Below, piece after piece: positions 8,275-16,792 of a stretch of 64,000 bases of DNA. The translations under genes and the position numbers were made by a program. The stretch covers positions 276,961-340,960 of the forward strand of contig CAXXKO010000024.1 of assembly GCA_963666705.2 (NCBI GenBank), read 5' to 3'. The stretch comes from G963666705 sp963666705. Lineage in GTDB: Bacteria; Pseudomonadota; Alphaproteobacteria; CADEGL01. Every line of letters starts with the position of its first letter. Position 1 is the first letter of the stretch. Under the pieces are notes generated by a model, which made no database searches, was not told where the DNA came from, and worked only from the letters and a program-made list of their open reading frames with translations.

Positions 8275-9407
8275 TCGCCCTCGCCCTCGATGTGGACCGC
8301 CTGGCCCGGCCGCAGCCGCTCGTTGCCCCGCACCACGACCAGATCGCCCGGCTCGAGCCCGGTGCGGACCTCGAGCCGGTTGCCGACCGCGTCCCCGATG
8401 GTGATGGTGCGGAGCTGCGCGATACCGTCCTCGACCACATAGACCACGTACTTGTCCTGGCGCCTCGTAACCGCGTCCTTGTGCACCGTGTCGCCCTCGC
8501 GTTCGCCGCCGATGGGGAGCTGTATGGTCGCGCTCTGGTTGGCGGCGACGTGTTCGCGGTGGGCCGGGGGGAGGGAGAAGCGGATCGGGCGCGTGCGGGT
8601 CAGGGGGTTCTCCTCCGGCACGATGGCGCGGACGATGGCGTGATAGCTCGAGCCGTCGGCCAGTTCGAAGGCCACCCGCGTGCCGGCGGCAAGGCCGTTG
8701 ATGCTGATCGCCGGCACGTCGGCCTCGATCTCCAGATCGAGGTCGTTGACCAGTGTGACCACCGGGTCGCCGATGCTCAAGTAGGCGCCCGCCATGGTAT
8801 GGCGCAGCGTAACCACGCCCGGGTAGGGCGCCCGGACGCTGGCGTATTCGAGGTCGATCTCCGCCAGGCGCAGGTTCGCGCGCGCCTGGGCCAGCTTCGC
8901 CTGGGCCACGCCCAGGTCGCCGAGGTTGCGGTCGACGTCCTGGCTCATCTCGTCGAAGCGCGCTTTCTGGAAGGCCGCCGACTCGTTGGCGCGCAGCTTC
9001 TCGAGGCGCTGGAGCTCGAGCTGGGCCTTCTTGAGCTCGGCCCGCGCCACCCTGATCTGGGAGAGCTGCTGATCGACCACGGCGGCGCGCAGCGCCCGCA
9101 TCGCCTCGAGCGACTCGGAGGAGATGACGACCAGCACGTCGCCTTCCGCCACCCGGTCGCCAACCTCCGCCATCACTTCGGCCACTGGGCCGTTGATGCG
9201 CGCGGCGACCTCGCCCGCCTGGATGGCGATGAAGCGGCCGATGACGGGCAGGGTCTGGACCAGCGCCTCGCGCCGCACCGCGTCGACCTTGACCGCCGTC
9301 GCCTGCTGCTCCTGCGCGCGCGCCTGCCCCGCGCCGCCGGGCAAGCCGGGGCCGAGGCTCGCCACAATGAGCGCCAGCGCCGCGCCGAAGCGGACGGGTC
9401 GGGACAT
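8271..9407 (-). CDS. RND efflux periplasmic adaptor (membrane fusion protein)
   Basis: A 378-residue HlyD/AcrA-type adaptor linking the pump to an outer-membrane channel. An N-terminal signal sequence of about 30 residues ends near AQA-type Ala residues. A biotinyl-lipoyl-like half domain (INGPVAEVMAEVGDRVAEGDVL) precedes a helical hairpin (about residues 95-165). The second lipoyl half (SVRAPYPGVV) follows, then beta-barrel and membrane-proximal domains. ATG 9407 follows a GAGGAG ribosome-binding site. The stop overlaps the pump start by 4 bp. Confidence 0.9.
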   Translation of the reverse strand: MSRPVRFGAALALIVASLGPGLPGGAGQARAQEQQATAVKVDAVRREALVQTLPVIGRFIAIQAGEVAARINGPVAEVMAEVGDRVAEGDVLVVISSESLEAMRALRAAVVDQQLSQIRVARAELKKAQLELQRLEKLRANESAAFQKARFDEMSQDVDRNLGDLGVAQAKLAQARANLRLAEIDLEYASVRAPYPGVVTLRHTMAGAYLSIGDPVVTLVNDLDLEIEADVPAISINGLAAGTRVAFELADGSSYHAIVRAIVPEENPLTRTRPIRFSLPPAHREHVAANQSATIQLPIGGEREGDTVHKDAVTRRQDKYVVYVVEDGIAQLRTITIGDAVGNRLEVRTGLEPGDLVVVRGNERLRPGQAVHIEGEGE

Positions 9408-9529
9408 ACAAGGCTCCTCAATGGCCCGGGCGCTTCGGCCGGGCCGTCGATCGACGCTCTCCAGGCCGCCCGGGTGCCAGTATCCTTAACAGATTCAGTG
9501 GGGAAATGGCGCTAAGTTTCGGTCTTTCA

Positions 9530-9573
9530 ATGGCCTGGCAATGGCCTGGCAATGGCTTGGCTATGACCTGGCC
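9530..9573. repeat. Four tandem 11-bp repeats
   Basis: Four consecutive 11-mers are seen: ATGGCCTGGCA twice (9530-9540 and 9541-9551), then ATGGCTTGGCT (9552-9562) and ATGACCTGGCC (9563-9573). They lie in the divergent intergenic region between the RND adaptor and the deacetylase-like gene, where they could affect promoter spacing. The rest of 9408-9645 shows no gene. Confidence 0.8.
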
Positions 9574-9645
9574 GGTTTTCCGTGACAGGCGTTGCCGATC
9601 CCTCCATCCTGTCGCCATCCTCCTCGACGCTCGCCGGCGGCGCCC

Positions 9646-10575
9646 ATGACGACGATCCTCTATTCCCATCCCGCATGCATCGATCACGACCCCGGCCCCC
9701 ATCATCCGGAGCGGCCGGACCGGCTGCGCGCCATCCTGGGCGCGCTCGAGGGCGAGGCGTTCGCGGCCCTCGATCGGCGCGAGGCGCCGCGCGCGGACGC
9801 GGCGCAACTCGCGCTCGTCCATCATGCTTCGCACGTCGATCGCATCCTCGGCGCCGTCCCGGCCGCGGGGCTGGCCCATATCGATCCGGATACGGCCATG
9901 TCGCCGGGCTCGGGGGAGGCGGCGCTGAGGGCCGCGGGCGCGGTCTCGGCCGCCGTCGATGCCGTCCTCGCCGGCGAGGCGGCGAACGCCTTCTGCGCCG
10001 TGCGCCCGCCCGGCCATCACGCCGAGCCCGGGCGCGCCATGGGCTTCTGCCTCTTCAACAGCGTGGCCATCGGGGCCGAGCACGCCCGCCGCGCCCACGG
10101 CCTCGGGCGCGTCGCGGTGGTCGATTTCGACGTCCATCACGGCAACGGCACCCAGGCGTTCTTCGCTGACGACAGGGATCTGCTCTACGCCTCGACCCAC
10201 CAGTTCCCGCTCTACCCCGGCACGGGCGCGCGGGAGGAGACGGGCGCCGGCGGCAACCTCGTCAACGCACCGCTGCCGCCTGGCGCCGGGTCCGACGCCT
10301 TCCGCGCGGCGATGGAGGCGCGCATTTTGCCGGCGCTCGACACCTTCGCGCCCGAGCTGATTCTGGTCTCCGCCGGCTTCGATGCCCATGCGGACGACCC
10401 GCTCGCGGGCCTCGACCTGGCCACCGTGGACTACGCCTGGGTCACCGAGCGCCTGCTCGAGGCGGCGGCGCGCCTATGTGGCGGGCGCCTCGTGTCCTCC
10501 CTCGAAGGCGGCTACGACCTCGACGCCCTGGCGGCCAGCGCCGCCGCGCATGTCCGCGCCCTGATGGCGGCCTGA
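9646..10575 (+). CDS. Histone deacetylase/acetoin-utilisation family hydrolase
   Basis: A 309-residue zinc-dependent deacetylase of the bacterial class II HDAC/AcuC/polyamine deacetylase family. The sequence shows the conserved HPERPDRL start, the catalytic RPPGHHAEP (tandem His), the metal-binding DFDVHHGNGT and the second metal Asp in SAGFDAHADDP, plus the C-terminal SLEGGYDL. Substrates could be acetylated proteins or acetylpolyamines. ATG 9646 is chosen as the family start; an upstream ATG at 9592 would add a low-complexity leader. It precedes xseB, an arrangement common in alphaproteobacteria. Confidence 0.92.
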   Translation: MTTILYSHPACIDHDPGPHHPERPDRLRAILGALEGEAFAALDRREAPRADAAQLALVHHASHVDRILGAVPAAGLAHIDPDTAMSPGSGEAALRAAGAVSAAVDAVLAGEAANAFCAVRPPGHHAEPGRAMGFCLFNSVAIGAEHARRAHGLGRVAVVDFDVHHGNGTQAFFADDRDLLYASTHQFPLYPGTGAREETGAGGNLVNAPLPPGAGSDAFRAAMEARILPALDTFAPELILVSAGFDAHADDPLAGLDLATVDYAWVTERLLEAAARLCGGRLVSSLEGGYDLDALAASAAAHVRALMAA

Positions 10576-10652
10576 AACCCCCTTCCCGGTTTCCCTTGCC
10601 CCGCCTGGGGGGCGAATCTAGACTTCGGCCCCGGAAAACGCACGGTAGAACC

Positions 10653-10904
10653 ATGGCGCGGAGCCCCATTCCACCCGATATCGCGAAAATGAGCTTCGAG
10701 GACGCCCTGGGCGAGCTCGAGGGTATCGTCAAGCGCCTGGAAGAGGGCGAGAGCAAGCTCGACGAGGCGATTCAGTCCTACGAGCGGGGCACGGCGCTCA
10801 AGCGCCACTGCGAGGCCAAGCTCAAGGACGCAAAGGCCAAGGTGGACAGGATCACGCTCGACCCGGCGGGCGGCGTGGGGGCCGAGCCGGCGGACTTGGA
10901 TTGA
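10653..10904 (+). CDS. xseB: Exodeoxyribonuclease VII small subunit
   Basis: An 83-residue protein matching XseB: SFEDALGELEGIVKRLEEGE followed by the amphipathic segment LDEAIQSYERGTALKRHCE. With XseA it forms the nuclease that degrades single-stranded DNA to oligonucleotides. The large-subunit gene is not in the window. The stop overlaps the proposed TTG start of ispA, and xseB-ispA-dxs is a standard bacterial operon. Confidence 0.93.
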   Translation: MARSPIPPDIAKMSFEDALGELEGIVKRLEEGESKLDEAIQSYERGTALKRHCEAKLKDAKAKVDRITLDPAGGVGAEPADLD

Positions 10905-11800
10905 GGCCGGTCTTGGGGGGATTCAAGGACACGCTGAGTGACGTGGCCGGCGATGTCACGGCCACGCTCGAACGATTGCTGCCGACCGGTGACGGCCCGG
11001 AAGCCCGTCTCTTCGAGGCCATGGGGTATGCCACCCTCAACGGCGGCAAGCGCCTGCGGCCCTTCCTGGTGCTGAGCGGGGCCGGCCTGTTCGACGTGCC
11101 GCGGGACCGGGCGCTCCGGGTCGCGGTCGCGGCCGAACTCGTCCACTGCTATTCGCTGGTTCACGACGACCTGCCGGCCATGGACGACGACGACCTGCGG
11201 CGTGGCCAGCCCACCTGCCATATCGAATACGACGAGGCAACGGCCATCCTCGCCGGCGACGCGCTGCTCACCCATGCCTTCGAGATCCTGAGCGAGCCCG
11301 CCACCCACCCGACCGCCACCGTGCGCTGCGAGCTGGTCCAGGCCCTCGCGGCGGCGATCGGCGCCCACGGCATGGTGGGCGGCCAGATGTTCGACCTGCG
11401 CGCCGGTGAGATGGACCTCGACATCGGCGCCGTTACCCGCCTCCAGCAGATGAAGACGGGCGCCTTGATCGCCTTCTCCTGCGCGGCGGGCGCCATCCTC
11501 GGCCGGGCGACGAAAGCGGAGTGCCAGGCGCTCCGTATGTACGCGCACGACGTGGGCCTCGCCTTCCAGATCGCCGACGACCTCCTCGACGAGGAGGGCA
11601 CGGAGGAGGAGGTGGGCAAGAAGGTGGGCAAGGACGCGGACGCCGGGAAAGCCACGTTCGTCTCCCTCCTGGGGGCCGAGAGGGCGCGCGCCCAGGCCGA
11701 CATGCTCGCCGACCAGGCGGCCAAGCATCTTGATTTATTTGGCGAAAAAGCAGACCTTCTACGCGAGGTAGCTCGATTTATCGTCGAGCGGCGCGCCTGA
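10901..11800 (+). CDS. ispA: Farnesyl diphosphate synthase (polyprenyl synthetase)
   Basis: About 299 residues, a trans-prenyltransferase that condenses IPP with allylic diphosphates. The first Asp-rich motif is HDDLPAMDDDD (about residues 87-97), the second is FQIADDLLDEEG (about 223-234), and GGKRLRPFL and QMKTGAL are present. The start is uncertain: TTG 10901 overlaps the xseB stop and another TTG follows at 10913; no ATG occurs before about residue 41, which is inside the fold. Co-transcription with xseB and dxs is likely. Confidence 0.92.
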   Translation: MRPVLGGFKDTLSDVAGDVTATLERLLPTGDGPEARLFEAMGYATLNGGKRLRPFLVLSGAGLFDVPRDRALRVAVAAELVHCYSLVHDDLPAMDDDDLRRGQPTCHIEYDEATAILAGDALLTHAFEILSEPATHPTATVRCELVQALAAAIGAHGMVGGQMFDLRAGEMDLDIGAVTRLQQMKTGALIAFSCAAGAILGRATKAECQALRMYAHDVGLAFQIADDLLDEEGTEEEVGKKVGKDADAGKATFVSLLGAERARAQADMLADQAAKHLDLFGEKADLLREVARFIVERRA

Positions 11801-11908
11801 AGTGCGCGAGCACCGGAACGCAGGGCCGTTTCGGCGCCATGGGTGCGCGGTGGTTGAACGTGGTGAGGGCGCAAGGAGCGTGGCTTCGCCCATGAGGGGG
11901 ACGCAGAC

Positions 11909-13831
11909 TTGAGTATTAGCAACAGAACGCCGTTGCTGGACACTGTCGACCTGCCCGCGGATATCCGGGACTTCAGTAACGAGCAATTGCACCAGCTCGC
12001 GGACGAATTGCGCCAGGAGACCATCGACGCGGTCTCGGTGACCGGTGGGCATCTGGGCGCGGGGCTCGGCGTGGTCGAGCTCACGGTCGCCATCCATCAC
12101 GTCTTCGACACGCCCGACGACCGGCTCATCTGGGACGTGGGGCACCAGTGCTACCCGCACAAGATCCTGACCGGGCGGCGCGACCGCATCCGCACCCTGC
12201 GCCAGGGCGGCGGCCTCTCGGGCTTCACCAAGCGCAGCGAGAGCGAGTACGACCCCTTCGGCGCGGCCCATGCCTCCACCTCGATTTCGTCCGGCCTCGG
12301 TTTCGCCGTCGCCAGCGAGCTCAAGGGCAAGGACAACCGCGTGATCGCCGTGATCGGCGATGGCGCGATGACCGGCGGCATGGCCTATGAGGCCATGAAC
12401 AACGCCGGCCCCCGCAACACCAACCTCGTGGTAATCCTCAACGACAACGAGATGTCCATCGCACCCCCCGTGGGCGCGATGAGCGCCTACCTCTCGCGCC
12501 TCGTCTCCTCCAAGCCCTATCGCTCGATCCGCCATATCGGGCGCGAGGTGGCGCGCAAGTTCCCGCGCTCGTTCGAGGTGGCGGCCAAGCGCGCCGAGGG
12601 GTATGCCCGCGGCATGGTGACGGGCGGCACCCTGTTCGAGGAGCTCGGCTTCTACTATGTCGGCCCGATCGACGGGCACAACCTCGACCATCTGCTCCCC
12701 GTCCTCAAGAACGTGCGCAACACCCACGATCACCGGCCCATCCTGGTCCATGTGGTGACGCAGAAGGGCAAGGGCTACGCGCCGGCCGAGCAGTCGGCCG
12801 ACCGCTACCACGGCGTCTCCAAGTTCGATGTCTCGAGCGGCAAGCAGGACAAGGGCACACCCAAGGCGCCGGCCTATACCAAGGTGTTCGCCCAGGCGTT
12901 GATCGCCGAGGCGGAGAAGGACGACGCTATCGTCGCCATCACGGCCGCCATGCCCTCGGGCACGGGCCTCAACCTGTTCGGCGACCGGTTCCCCAAGCGC
13001 ACCTTCGACGTGGGCCTGGCCGAGCAGCACGCCGTGACCTTCGCCGCCGGCCTCGCGTGCGAGGGCATCAAGCCGTTCTGCACCATCTATTCGACCTTCC
13101 TGCAGCGCGCCTACGACCAGATCGTCCACGATGTCGCCATTCAGCGCCTCCCCGTGCGCTTCGCCATGGACCGGGCCGGCGTGGTGGGGGCCGATGGCGC
13201 GACCCATTTCGGCTCCTTCGACATCGCCTATCTCGGCTGCCTGCCGGGCTTCGTGCTCATGGCGCCCGCGGACGAGGCCGAGCTCGTCCATATGGTGGCG
13301 ACGGCCGTGGCGATCGACGACCGGCCGTGCGCCTTCCGCTACCCGCGCGGGGAAGGCGTGGGGGTCGAGATGCCCGGGGCGGGGGTCCCGCTCGAGATCG
13401 GCAAGGGCCGAATCGTGCGCGAGGGCACGTCGGTGGCGATCCTCAGCTACGGCACCCGCCTCGAGGCGAGCCTCGAGGCGGCCGACGAGCTGGCGGCCCG
13501 CGGCCTCCCGGCCACCGTGGCCGACGCCCGCTTCTGCAAGCCGCTCGACGAGGACCTGGTACGCCGCCTCGCTTCCGAGCACGAGGTGCTGCTGACCGTC
13601 GAGGAGGGGGCGATCGGCGGCTTCGCCAGTCACGTGACGAGCTACCTCGCCCAGGCGGGCCTGCTCGACAACGGCCTCAAGTTCCGGCCGCTGTTCTTCA
13701 ACGATATCTTCGTCGATCAGGACAAGCCCGACCGGCAGGTCGAGCTCATGGGCGTCGATACGGGCCAAATTGTCGAGACGGCGCTCAAGGCCCTGGGGCA
13801 GCACAGAGACGGCAAATCCGCACGCGCCTGA
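11909..13831 (+). CDS. dxs: 1-deoxy-D-xylulose-5-phosphate synthase
   Basis: A 640-residue thiamine-diphosphate enzyme that commits pyruvate and glyceraldehyde-3-phosphate to the MEP isoprenoid pathway. The substrate His segment is TGGHLGAGLG, the ThDP/Mg motif starts with GDGAMTGGM and closes with NDN, and the Pyr-domain glutamate is in VGLAEQHAV. Length is normal. The start is TTG 11909, which has a GAGGGGG ribosome-binding site 8 bases upstream; no better-placed ATG is in frame. Confidence 0.95.
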   Translation: MSISNRTPLLDTVDLPADIRDFSNEQLHQLADELRQETIDAVSVTGGHLGAGLGVVELTVAIHHVFDTPDDRLIWDVGHQCYPHKILTGRRDRIRTLRQGGGLSGFTKRSESEYDPFGAAHASTSISSGLGFAVASELKGKDNRVIAVIGDGAMTGGMAYEAMNNAGPRNTNLVVILNDNEMSIAPPVGAMSAYLSRLVSSKPYRSIRHIGREVARKFPRSFEVAAKRAEGYARGMVTGGTLFEELGFYYVGPIDGHNLDHLLPVLKNVRNTHDHRPILVHVVTQKGKGYAPAEQSADRYHGVSKFDVSSGKQDKGTPKAPAYTKVFAQALIAEAEKDDAIVAITAAMPSGTGLNLFGDRFPKRTFDVGLAEQHAVTFAAGLACEGIKPFCTIYSTFLQRAYDQIVHDVAIQRLPVRFAMDRAGVVGADGATHFGSFDIAYLGCLPGFVLMAPADEAELVHMVATAVAIDDRPCAFRYPRGEGVGVEMPGAGVPLEIGKGRIVREGTSVAILSYGTRLEASLEAADELAARGLPATVADARFCKPLDEDLVRRLASEHEVLLTVEEGAIGGFASHVTSYLAQAGLLDNGLKFRPLFFNDIFVDQDKPDRQVELMGVDTGQIVETALKALGQHRDGKSARA

Positions 13832-13860
13832 TAGAGGGCATCCCCAGGGCACCAGGGCGC

Positions 13861-14715
13861 ATGGCCGGCGACCTCCGCGCCAAGGCGACCCGGTTCCGCG
13901 CGTTGCACCTCGACGAGGGCACATTCGTCATGCCCAATGCGTGGGACGCCGGCACCGCGCGGGTGCTCGCGGCGGCGGGTTGCGAGGCCCTCGGCACCAC
14001 GAGCGCCGGGGTGAACTTCGCCGCCGGCCATCCGGACTACGACTACGCCGTGCCTCGCGCCGAGATGATGGCGGCCTATGGGCGGATCGCCGACGCTGTC
14101 GACCTGCCCGTGAGCGGCGACCTCGAGAACGGCTATGGCGACACGCCCGAGGCGGTCGCCGCGACCATCCGGGAGTCGATCCGCCTCGGCCTGGTGGGCG
14201 GCAGCATCGAGGACCATTCGGCCGACGTGGCCGCGCCGCTCTACGACCTGGAGCTCGCCGCCGACCGCATCCGGGCGGCGCGGGAGGCCGCCGACGCCGC
14301 GGACATCCCCTATACCCTGACGGCGCGCGCCGAGACCTACCTGGTCGGTCACCCCGACCCGTTCCGCGAAGGCGTGCGCCGCATCAACCGGTACCGGGAG
14401 GCGGGCGCCGACTGCCTCTATGTGCCGGGCGTCAAGGACAGGGAGACGATCGCGGCGCTGGTGCGCGAGGTGGACGGGCCGGTCAACGTCGTCATGGGGC
14501 TGGCTGGCGCGCCGCTCTCGGTGGCGGTGCTGGCGGAGATCGGCGTGAAGAGGATCAGCATCGGCGGCAGCCTGGCCCGCGCCAGCTTCGCCCTGGTCCG
14601 CCGCGCGGCGGCCGAGATGCTCGGCGCCGGCACCTTCGGCTACGCGGCCGATCAGATTCCCGACGACGAGCTGTGCGCTCTGATGCGCGAGGGGCCGCCC
14701 CCCGCTTCCGGCTGA
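13861..14715 (+). CDS. Isocitrate lyase/PEP mutase family protein
   Basis: A 284-residue PEP mutase/isocitrate lyase superfamily barrel. Typical stretches are FVMPNAWDAGTARVLAAAG at the N-terminus, the Mg-binding SGDLENGYGDTPE at about residue 82 and the GSIEDHS segment. It lacks a KKCGH-type isocitrate lyase motif, so an oxaloacetate hydrolase/decarboxylase or carboxyvinyl-phosphonate-type role is more likely. It starts 29 bp after dxs but is not part of the isoprenoid pathway; it opens the block that separates dxs from tlyA. Confidence 0.85.
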   Translation: MAGDLRAKATRFRALHLDEGTFVMPNAWDAGTARVLAAAGCEALGTTSAGVNFAAGHPDYDYAVPRAEMMAAYGRIADAVDLPVSGDLENGYGDTPEAVAATIRESIRLGLVGGSIEDHSADVAAPLYDLELAADRIRAAREAADAADIPYTLTARAETYLVGHPDPFREGVRRINRYREAGADCLYVPGVKDRETIAALVREVDGPVNVVMGLAGAPLSVAVLAEIGVKRISIGGSLARASFALVRRAAAEMLGAGTFGYAADQIPDDELCALMREGPPPASG

Positions 14716-14734
14716 TCGGGATTTCGGGGCGGCG

Positions 14735-15400
14735 GGACTCGCTGCGCACCTCGACGGCCCTTGGCGCGCGCCGAGGGCACTGGTCAGGCTGGAGGGAGAC
14801 ACGTGCCGCGCCGCCCGCCTTGCGGGCCGACAGGCCGGCCCACCCCGCCACCATGGCCGGCAGCAGGAGCCCGGCCGAGATCAGGAGGCCCGTCTCCGGG
14901 TCCGCGTGCAGCCAGGACGCGAGGCCGAGCCCGACCATCCAGCCGCCGCCGTAGAAGGTCTGCAGCCAGCCGATGCGCGTGTCCCATTCCGCCTTCGGGT
15001 GGAATTCCACGATCAGCATGCCGGCGATGGTGGCGCTGGCCGCCGCCCCGGCCCCCAGGAGCAGGGCGAGGGGCAGCCAGAAAGCGAGGCCTCGTGTCTT
15101 GGCGAGGAGGGCGATCGCGCCGGCGGCAATCAGGAAGCCGCCGAGGAAGATGAGCGCGTGCCGCCCGGTCCGGTCGGCGAGCGAGCCCCATAAGGGGGCG
15201 CTCATCTTGCCGACAAAGAGTGCCGCCACCACCAGCCCGGCCTGCGTCGCCCCGGTCGTGTCCTGGACCAGGAGGGGCAGCAGGATCGGCACCGTGCCCA
15301 GCACCACGACGCTTTGCAGCGCGTAGCCGAGGTACCATCCCTCGATGTCGGACCTGGCCACCGTAATTTTGGTGCAAGCGCCGATGGAATGGCCCCCCAA
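14735..15400 (-). pseudogene. MFS transporter, truncated duplicate
   Basis: The N-terminal half of a major facilitator protein, closely related to the intact MFS gene directly upstream on the same strand: both share the VLGTVPILLPLLV-like start, SLADRTGRHAL, GWLQTFYGGGWMVGLG and DPETGLLISA segments. Homology runs to about residue 220 of the intact copy and stops near 14740, just before the convergent PEP-mutase-like gene. The open frame continues across that gene as meaningless sequence. There is no ATG at the start (TTG 15400 or a later GTG). I read it as a tandem duplication that lost its 3' half. Confidence 0.8.
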
Positions 15401-15404
15401 TGCC

Positions 15405-16733
15405 TCACCGTCGCCGCGCCGCGAGTTTCGATGCGAGCGGGACGAGGTAGAGGGTGCCGATCAACGCCGCCGCCGCGGCCAGGACGGGGATCGACCCATA
15501 GCCGAGGGTGTCGGCGAAGCCCCCGGCGGCCAGTGCCCCGAGCACGCTGGCGGAGGCCGACACGGCGTTGAAGAGGCCGAGCGCCTGCCCCTTTGGTAAC
15601 GGCGCCAGATGGACCGCCAGGCTGGTTCCGGCCACGATCCTCAGCGGCCATGCCGCCGACAGGAGAAAGATTGGCGCGGGCGCCAGCCAGCTCGCCGCCG
15701 GCATCTCGACGAACGCGAGCAGCGCCAGGCCGCCGGTGGCGACGAGCACCATACTCCTGGCGATCGTCACCACCCGAAAGTCGCCCAGGCGTTCGCTCAA
15801 CGCGCCGGATGGGGCGTAGAGGAGTACGCTGACGCCCACGGCGGCTGTCAAATAGGCCGAGGACAGGCCGGGGTCGATGTCGTATGCCCTGTCCATCAGC
15901 AGGGGGTAGAGGCCGAAGACGGATGCCGCTCCGAAGCTCTCCAAAAACCATCCGGTCAGGAGCAGACCGAAATCCCCGTGCATGTTCCGCCGCACGTGAT
16001 GGATCGCGTCGAGGCTTATGCGTTGGAAATGACCGAGCACCTCGCCGGCCTGGGGCGCGTGCCAATGGCCCCCGTGGGACAGGAGGGCGGTGGGCCGCGC
16101 GCCCCCCGCCTTGGATCCCGGCAGACCGACCCACCCCACCGCCATGGCCGGTAGCAGGAGCGCCGCCGAGATCAGGAGCCCCGCCTCCGGGTCGGTGTGC
16201 AGCCAGGCGGCGAAGCCGAGGCCGACCATCCAGCCGCCGCCATAGAAGGTCTGCAGCCAACCGATGCGCGCGCCCCATTCCGCCTTCGGGCGATGTCCCA
16301 CGATCAGAATACCGGCGAGCGTGTTGCCGGCCGCCACCCCGGCCCCCAGGAGCAGGACGAGGGGCAGCCAGAGCCCGAGGCCCCGCGTGATGGCGAGGAC
16401 TGCGAGCGCGCCGGCGATGATTGGGAAACTGGCGAGGAAGAGGAGCGCATGTTGCCCGGTCCGGTCCGCGAGCGAGCCCCATATGGGCGCGCTCATGGTG
16501 CCGAGGTAGAGGGTTGCCATCACCAGCCCGGCCTCGCTTGCTCCGGCGGCGTCTTCGACGAGAAGCGGCAACAGGATCGGGACGGTCCCGAGCGTCACCG
16601 CGCCTTGCAGCGCGGCGCCGGGGTACCACCCATCCGTGCGTGTCTTGATCGCTGCCATTTTGGCGAAAGCGTCGATAGAATGCCCCCTAGGTCTCGCGCG
16701 GAAGGCCATTGGCACGGGTGCCATGGTTGGCAT
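15405..16733 (-). CDS. MFS transporter
   Basis: A 442-residue major facilitator with about 12 hydrophobic segments. The loop 2-3 motif is seen as GSLADRTGQHALLF, with a weaker second-half equivalent, SGALSERLGDFRVV. Such proteins export drugs or metabolites or import small solutes; nothing fixes the substrate. The start is uncertain: ATG 16733, 16709 or 16658 (MAAIKTRTDGWY), and none has a strong ribosome-binding site. It is divergent from the aminotransferase gene, and its own truncated duplicate lies immediately downstream. Confidence 0.82.
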   Translation of the reverse strand: MPTMAPVPMAFRARPRGHSIDAFAKMAAIKTRTDGWYPGAALQGAVTLGTVPILLPLLVEDAAGASEAGLVMATLYLGTMSAPIWGSLADRTGQHALLFLASFPIIAGALAVLAITRGLGLWLPLVLLLGAGVAAGNTLAGILIVGHRPKAEWGARIGWLQTFYGGGWMVGLGFAAWLHTDPEAGLLISAALLLPAMAVGWVGLPGSKAGGARPTALLSHGGHWHAPQAGEVLGHFQRISLDAIHHVRRNMHGDFGLLLTGWFLESFGAASVFGLYPLLMDRAYDIDPGLSSAYLTAAVGVSVLLYAPSGALSERLGDFRVVTIARSMVLVATGGLALLAFVEMPAASWLAPAPIFLLSAAWPLRIVAGTSLAVHLAPLPKGQALGLFNAVSASASVLGALAAGGFADTLGYGSIPVLAAAAALIGTLYLVPLASKLAARRR

Positions 16734-16792
16734 GTCTCGGGCCGAGGCGTCAACGCGGCCCGAGACGGGCGGCGAGAAAGGGGACGATCGAC

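Noticed and set aside
5122..8442. 1106-codon open frame on the plus strand opposite the RND pump
   Set aside because: Composition is dominated by His/Asp/Arg/Gly, typical of the complement of a GC-rich gene; the minus strand encodes a clear RND transporter.
5086..9411. A 1441-codon frame that could suggest an adaptor-pump fusion
   Set aside because: The extra N-terminal part is an out-of-frame reading of the adaptor gene; homology to RND pumps starts at ATG 8274 and the adaptor is encoded in another frame.
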